A stretch of DNA of 8,598 nucleotides from Candidatus Uhrbacteria bacterium RIFOXYB12_FULL_58_10. GTDB taxonomy: Bacteria > Patescibacteriota > Patescibacteriia > 2-12-FULL-57-11. The DNA lies in NCBI GenBank assembly GCA_943359495.1, contig CALRHY010000027.1, positions 1 to 8,598 on the forward strand. The letters run 5' to 3'. Position 1 is the stretch's first letter, and each line of letters opens with the position of its first letter. Of the stretch, positions 6,012-8,598 are shown piece by piece. The notes under the pieces are model-generated. The model was not told the origin of the DNA and did no database searches. It saw only the letters and a program-made list of their open reading frames with translations. Made by a program: the position numbers and the translations under genes.

Positions 6012-6272
6012 ATGGCAACCGAAGCAGTAGCAGGCGCAGCCGTCGATATGCTTCCCGCCTTCAAGACGATGGCGGCAGGAGCAACCATTACGTTGGGTGG
6101 TGTTTTCCCAGCGCTCGCGATCGCAAAAATCGCTTCTAAGGCGATGGAATCCATCGGTCGCAACCCAGAAGCTGCTGGCGCGATTTTCGTTCCAATGATT
6201 CTGACCGTAGCTTTCGCCGAAGCTATCGCCATTTACGCATTCGTGATGGCATTGATCCTCAAGTTCGTCTAA
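6012..6272 (+). CDS. atpE: ATP synthase F0 subunit c, with alanine-type first helix
   Basis: 86 residues; forms the rotating proteolipid ring. Two hydrophobic helices flank the polar loop ESIGRNPEAAG (46-56). The ion-binding acid is E70 in VAFAEAIAIYAF, 20 residues after loop Arg50, exactly as D61 follows R41 in E. coli. The Na+-site residues Gln (TM1) and Ser (after Glu) are replaced by I37 and A71, so proton coupling is more likely. The canonical TM1 pattern of glycines (E. coli G23, G27, G29, G32, G33) is here F32, A36, A38, A41, S42, in the run VFPALAIAKIAS. A Lys (K39) lies in this helix where E. coli has I30. ATG 6012 is chosen because in-frame GTGs at 5979, 5991 and 5997 would add a polar extension atypical of subunit c. 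Confidence 0.94.
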   Translation: MATEAVAGAAVDMLPAFKTMAAGATITLGGVFPALAIAKIASKAMESIGRNPEAAGAIFVPMILTVAFAEAIAIYAFVMALILKFV

Positions 6273-6353
6273 TTTCGTAGCGAATCCGCAACGGACGACT
6301 CTTCTGGTCGCCCATTGCCATGCGCAACGGATTTTCCGCGCACAAGACATTTT
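6273..6353 (+). other. atpE-atpF intergenic spacer with small repeats
   Basis: An 81-bp gap containing a 9-bp direct repeat CGCAACGGA (6287-6295 and 6323-6331) and an inverted pair AATCCG (6283-6288) / CGGATT (6328-6333) that could close a hairpin. No T-run follows, so it is not a terminator. No strong Shine-Dalgarno precedes the atpF ATG at 6354. An in-frame TTG at 6315 would extend atpF by 13 residues but adds non-conserved sequence. Confidence 0.35.
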
Positions 6354-6863
6354 ATGGAACTCCTTCACGCCCTCGGCATTGATTGGAAATATCTTCTTGG
6401 ACAAGTCATCAACTTTTTGATCGTCTTGTTCGTGCTCAAAAAGTACGCATTCGGTCCTATTGTTGACACCTTGGCAAAGCGTACTGCCAAATTGGAACAA
6501 GGGCTGCAGGATGCTGCTGCGGCTAAATCAGCGCGGACATCAGGAGAACAAGAAAAAGCCGCGGTTCTTGCTGCCGCGCGGGCCGAATCCGGCAAGCTGA
6601 TGCAAGAAACGCGTGCCCAAGCCGAAGAGATGCGTGCCGAATTGCTGACCAAAGCAAAGAATGATGTGGAGGATGTGGTCCAGCTTGGCAAAGAGCGGCT
6701 GGCCATGGAAAAAGAACAGATGTTGGCTTCGGCAAAAGGAGAGTTGGCCGAATTGGTCGTTGTGGCGATTCACAAGATCAGTCCGCGCGTCTTCACGGAG
6801 AAGGACGAGGCGGCTTTGTTTACCGAAGCTGCTGCAGTGCTGCAAAAGAAAAATCACCTATGA
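6354..6863 (+). CDS. atpF: ATP synthase F0 subunit b
   Basis: 169 residues; the peripheral stalk subunit that dimerises and links subunit a to the delta/alpha side of F1. It has the standard architecture. A short N-terminus leads into one membrane helix (about 11-30, LLGQVINFLIVLFVLKKYAF) followed by GPIVDTLAKRTAKLEQGLQDA, the usual start of the stalk. A long Ala/Glu/Lys/Arg-rich amphipathic helix (about 35-140) follows, with typical wording such as AARAESGKLMQETRAQAEEMRAE. The end (ELVVVAIHKISPRVF) is the delta-binding region. Length is close to the 156 residues of E. coli. The ATG at 6354 places the membrane helix correctly. The stop codon overlaps the atpH start as ATGA (6860-6863), implying translational coupling. 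Confidence 0.95.
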   Translation: MELLHALGIDWKYLLGQVINFLIVLFVLKKYAFGPIVDTLAKRTAKLEQGLQDAAAAKSARTSGEQEKAAVLAAARAESGKLMQETRAQAEEMRAELLTKAKNDVEDVVQLGKERLAMEKEQMLASAKGELAELVVVAIHKISPRVFTEKDEAALFTEAAAVLQKKNHL

Positions 6864-7249
6864 AGACCAGTGTGCAACAATACGCCGCGGCATATATCGC
6901 CGCGACCGAGAATGCTTCGCGTGAACAGGCGCGAGCCGCAGCAGAAACGCTTATCGGTATTCTTCGTCGTAACCAACAAACACGCTTGCTGCCAGCGATT
7001 GCGGTCGAAGTGGAACGTCAGAGCACAGGGCAAACAGGTCCAGCTGTTTCTGTGACGACTGCTCGGGAATTGACGACAATAGAACAAGCAACGCTTCTCA
7101 AGAGCATGGGTATCGACAGCGAGATCAGCCGTGTGCAAACGCACGTGGATCCCGCTGTCGGTTCCGGTGTCCGCGTGCAAGTCGGTGACCAGGTCGTTGA
7201 TGCGACACTGGCCGCCAAATTGCAATCACTCCGAACCGCGCTCTTGTAA
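6860..7249 (+). CDS. atpH: ATP synthase F1 subunit delta (short form)
   Basis: 129 residues, clearly shorter than the ~175-180 of typical delta/OSCP. The position directly after atpF with a 4-nt overlap, and the C-terminal motif SGVRVQVGDQVVDATLAAKLQSLRTAL (about 102-128), identify it. That motif corresponds to the family's 'G..i.iGD.viD.Sv..rL..L...L' ending. The N-terminal part (YAAAYIAATENASREQARAAAETLIGIL) retains the expected start of the helical domain that binds the alpha N-terminus. The reduction must therefore fall mainly in the later helices and linker before the beta-rich C-terminal domain. The spacing VTTARELTTIEQATLLKSM matches the 'v.SA.pLs..q...l...l' block. It ends just before the terminator of the opposite-strand gene, and atpA does not follow directly. 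Confidence 0.88.
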   Translation: MKTSVQQYAAAYIAATENASREQARAAAETLIGILRRNQQTRLLPAIAVEVERQSTGQTGPAVSVTTARELTTIEQATLLKSMGIDSEISRVQTHVDPAVGSGVRVQVGDQVVDATLAAKLQSLRTALL

Positions 7250-7279
7250 ATAAAAAAAGAGGACCGCGCGTTGCGATCC
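7250..7279 (-). terminator. Intrinsic terminator for the minus-strand gene
   Basis: Read on the minus strand, GGATCGC (7279-7273) pairs with GCGGTCC (7267-7261) around the loop AACGC, with one G-U wobble. It is followed by TCTTTTTTTATTT (7260-7248). It lies immediately after the stop codon of the minus-strand gene. On the plus strand the stem has a C-A mismatch and no T-run follows, so it should mainly stop leftward transcription rather than the atp transcript. Confidence 0.75.
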
Positions 7280-7281
7280 AA

Positions 7282-7656
7282 TCAGCTGAGCCACTCTTCG
7301 AAGAGTTGTGCCTCAAAATTTTGCCACTCCTTTGAATCGTAGGCATCTTTTAAAGCCTCGACTCTGGCAAAGAAATCCTCGGGGAGACCGGTAAGAATGT
7401 ACTTGGCTCGAAGCTTTTCTTCGCTCGCGCCCTTCAGTACTTCTTTCTTGAAAAACGACCAGGTTATCCCAGAACGACTGATCGTTGCAGTTGAAGCACG
7501 CGGTTTTTCTGTGACCTCTGGTGGTTGTGGTGGCAAGGTTGGCGGTGATTGGTATTCGGCTTCCACAACCTTTTGGTATTCGACAGGCCTCACGCATGTC
7601 ATATTGTTCGATGTCGGCGGCTCGGGTGTGTTGTGGCGACCTGCACGTTGTGACAT
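7282..7656 (-). CDS. Hypothetical 124-residue protein inserted antisense between atpH and atpA
   Basis: Unrecognised. The leftward gene starts at 7656 with a strong Shine-Dalgarno (GAGAGGAG at 7669-7662, 5 nt before ATG). This is the best ribosome-binding site in the window, and with the terminator directly after the stop it makes the gene credible. Residues 1-52 are polar and Pro-rich (PEPPTSNN; SPPTLPPQPPEVTEKP), probably disordered. Residues 62-124 look folded and helical (ITWSFFKKEVLKGASEEKL, then LPEDFFARVEALKDAYDSKEW), ending with the acidic, aromatic tail FEAQLFEEWLS. There is no membrane segment or signal peptide and only one Cys (C21). It is convergent with atpH and divergent from atpA, which starts 54 bp away. 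A regulatory or ATPase-binding role is possible from position alone, but nothing in the protein demonstrates it. Confidence 0.75.
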   Translation of the reverse strand: MSQRAGRHNTPEPPTSNNMTCVRPVEYQKVVEAEYQSPPTLPPQPPEVTEKPRASTATISRSGITWSFFKKEVLKGASEEKLRAKYILTGLPEDFFARVEALKDAYDSKEWQNFEAQLFEEWLS

Positions 7657-7689
7657 TTTTTCTCCTCTCGTTTTCCTCCCTGCATCGTT

Positions 7690-7717
7690 ATCCTATTCCT
7701 CCCCCAAACTATGTCAA
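7690..7717 (-). promoter_or_regulatory. Promoter candidate for the minus-strand gene, overlapping the atpA start
   Basis: On the minus strand a perfect TTGACA lies at 7717-7712 and TAGGAT at 7695-7690, with a 16-bp spacer. Initiation near 7683 would give a ~27-nt leader containing the Shine-Dalgarno. The -35 box is formed by the ATGTCAA of the atpA start, so polymerase binding here would cover the atpA initiation region. The -10 matches the consensus at four of six positions. Confidence 0.5.
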
Positions 7718-8598
7718 ACACTACAAAATCCTACGTCGTCGAAATGTTGAAGAAGCAGTTGGAACAAGCCTCACTTGCCCCGGTTGTCGAAGAAGTTGGA
7801 ACCATTGTTGAGGTGGCGGATGGGATCGTGCGTATCAGCGGACTCTCAAGCGCGCAATCATCCGAAATGCTTTCATTCCCCAAAGACGTTGAGGGTGTGG
7901 AGACAATGGGCGTTGCGTTGAACTTGGAACGCGACATTGTTGGTGCGATGGTGTTGGGTAATTACACACATTTGAAGCAGGGCGACACGGTGAAGCGGAC
8001 GGGGAAAATTCTTTCCATTCCTGTTTCCGACCGCATGATCGGCCGCGTCATTGATCCGCTCGGACGACCGATCGACGGCAAGGGTGCAATCGCTGGGACC
8101 GTTCCTATGGCGATCGAACGTGCTGCGCCAGGCGTTATCGACCGCCAGCCGGTGGACACGCCATTGCAGACAGGGATTAAAGCGATCGACAGTATGATCC
8201 CGATCGGCCGCGGTCAGCGCCAGCTCATCATTGGTGATCGTCAAACGGGGAAGACGACCATTACCATTGATACGATCATCAACCAAAAAGGCAAAGGTGT
8301 TGTCTGTATTTATGTTGCCATTGGTCAGAAGGAATCGAAGATCGCCAAGATTGTGGCAAAGCTTGAAGCAGCAGGCGCAATGGAACATACGATCATGGTC
8401 GTCGCTGGCGCCTCAGATCCTGCAGCACTTTCGTATCTGGCACCATACGCAGGTTGTGCGATCGGCGAATATTTCATGGAAAAGGGGATGGATGCCTTGG
8501 CAATTTACGACGACCTTTCAAAGCACGCTTGGGCATACCGTGAACTTTCCTTGTTGCTCCGCCGCCCACCAGGCCGTGAAGCGTATCCGGGCGATATT
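7711..8598 (+). CDS. atpA: ATP synthase F1 subunit alpha (3' end outside window)
   Basis: The first 296 residues of alpha, the non-catalytic nucleotide-binding subunit of the F1 hexamer; the frame remains open to the window end. The N-terminal beta-barrel is recognisable from EEVGTIVEVADGIVRISGL (27-45). The stretch IGRVIDPLGRPIDGKG (110-125) and RAAPGVIDRQPVDTPLQTG (137-155) are diagnostic of alpha. The P-loop is GDRQTGKT (175-182), with the alpha-type Gln. AIYDDLSKHAWAYRELSLLLRRPPGREAYPGDI (264-296) is the conserved region including the Walker B-like IYDD. ATG 7711 is the natural start. No Shine-Dalgarno is visible; the upstream 20 nt are pyrimidine-rich. It is separated from atpH by an antisense gene, so it depends on read-through from the atp promoter or on an unseen promoter. 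Confidence 0.97.
   Translation, partial: MSNTTKSYVVEMLKKQLEQASLAPVVEEVGTIVEVADGIVRISGLSSAQSSEMLSFPKDVEGVETMGVALNLERDIVGAMVLGNYTHLKQGDTVKRTGKILSIPVSDRMIGRVIDPLGRPIDGKGAIAGTVPMAIERAAPGVIDRQPVDTPLQTGIKAIDSMIPIGRGQRQLIIGDRQTGKTTITIDTIINQKGKGVVCIYVAIGQKESKIAKIVAKLEAAGAMEHTIMVVAGASDPAALSYLAPYAGCAIGEYFMEKGMDALAIYDDLSKHAWAYRELSLLLRRPPGREAYPGDI

Noticed and set aside
7397..7750. Plus-strand open frame of 117 codons before atpA
   Set aside because: It overlaps the minus-strand gene, whose RBS, promoter candidate and terminator are much stronger, and it runs into atpA in a different frame.
1..8598. CRISPR arrays, tRNA or rRNA genes
   Set aside because: No regularly spaced repeats and no cloverleaf or rRNA-like segment could be seen on either strand.

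Overview
The window looks like part of a small, streamlined bacterial genome, most likely from the Candidate Phyla Radiation (Patescibacteria). The evidence for this is the compact layout, a very short ATP synthase delta subunit, a CPR-style small membrane protein with a WNWGAF-type motif, and few strong Shine-Dalgarno sites. TGA acts as a stop codon throughout (for example in both ATGA overlaps of the atp operon) and Trp is read from TGG, so the genetic code is standard. That argues against the recoded Gracilibacteria/Absconditabacteria lineages. The phylum assignment is inference.

Bases 1-3760 form a rightward gene string: the 3' end of metG, an unrecognised 654-residue soluble protein, a 212-residue membrane protein and a CvpA-like membrane protein. 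The last ~98 bp of metG, including its stop codon and a promoter/ribosome-binding-site-like tail, occurs again at ~95% identity immediately after the 654-residue gene. That gene therefore sits between two direct repeats of the metG 3' end, as though inserted or left over from a tandem duplication. The second copy also supplies the stop codon of the unknown gene.

Bases 3761-4801 hold a palindromic REP-type intergenic element (the class that encodes 'WIPAFAGMT' when translated), then tatD, then a compact control region. In this region a near-consensus sigma70-type promoter and an intrinsic-terminator hairpin share the same bases.

Bases 4802-8598 are an F-type ATP synthase operon: an AtpI/AtpZ-like protein, atpB (a), atpE (c), atpF (b), atpH (delta) and atpA (alpha, cut by the window end). 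Two features stand out. The c subunit has lost the usual glycine motif of its first helix and carries an alanine series instead. A 124-residue gene with its own ribosome-binding site, promoter candidate and terminator lies on the opposite strand between atpH and atpA. It splits an operon that normally runs uninterrupted, and its -35 box overlaps the atpA start codon.
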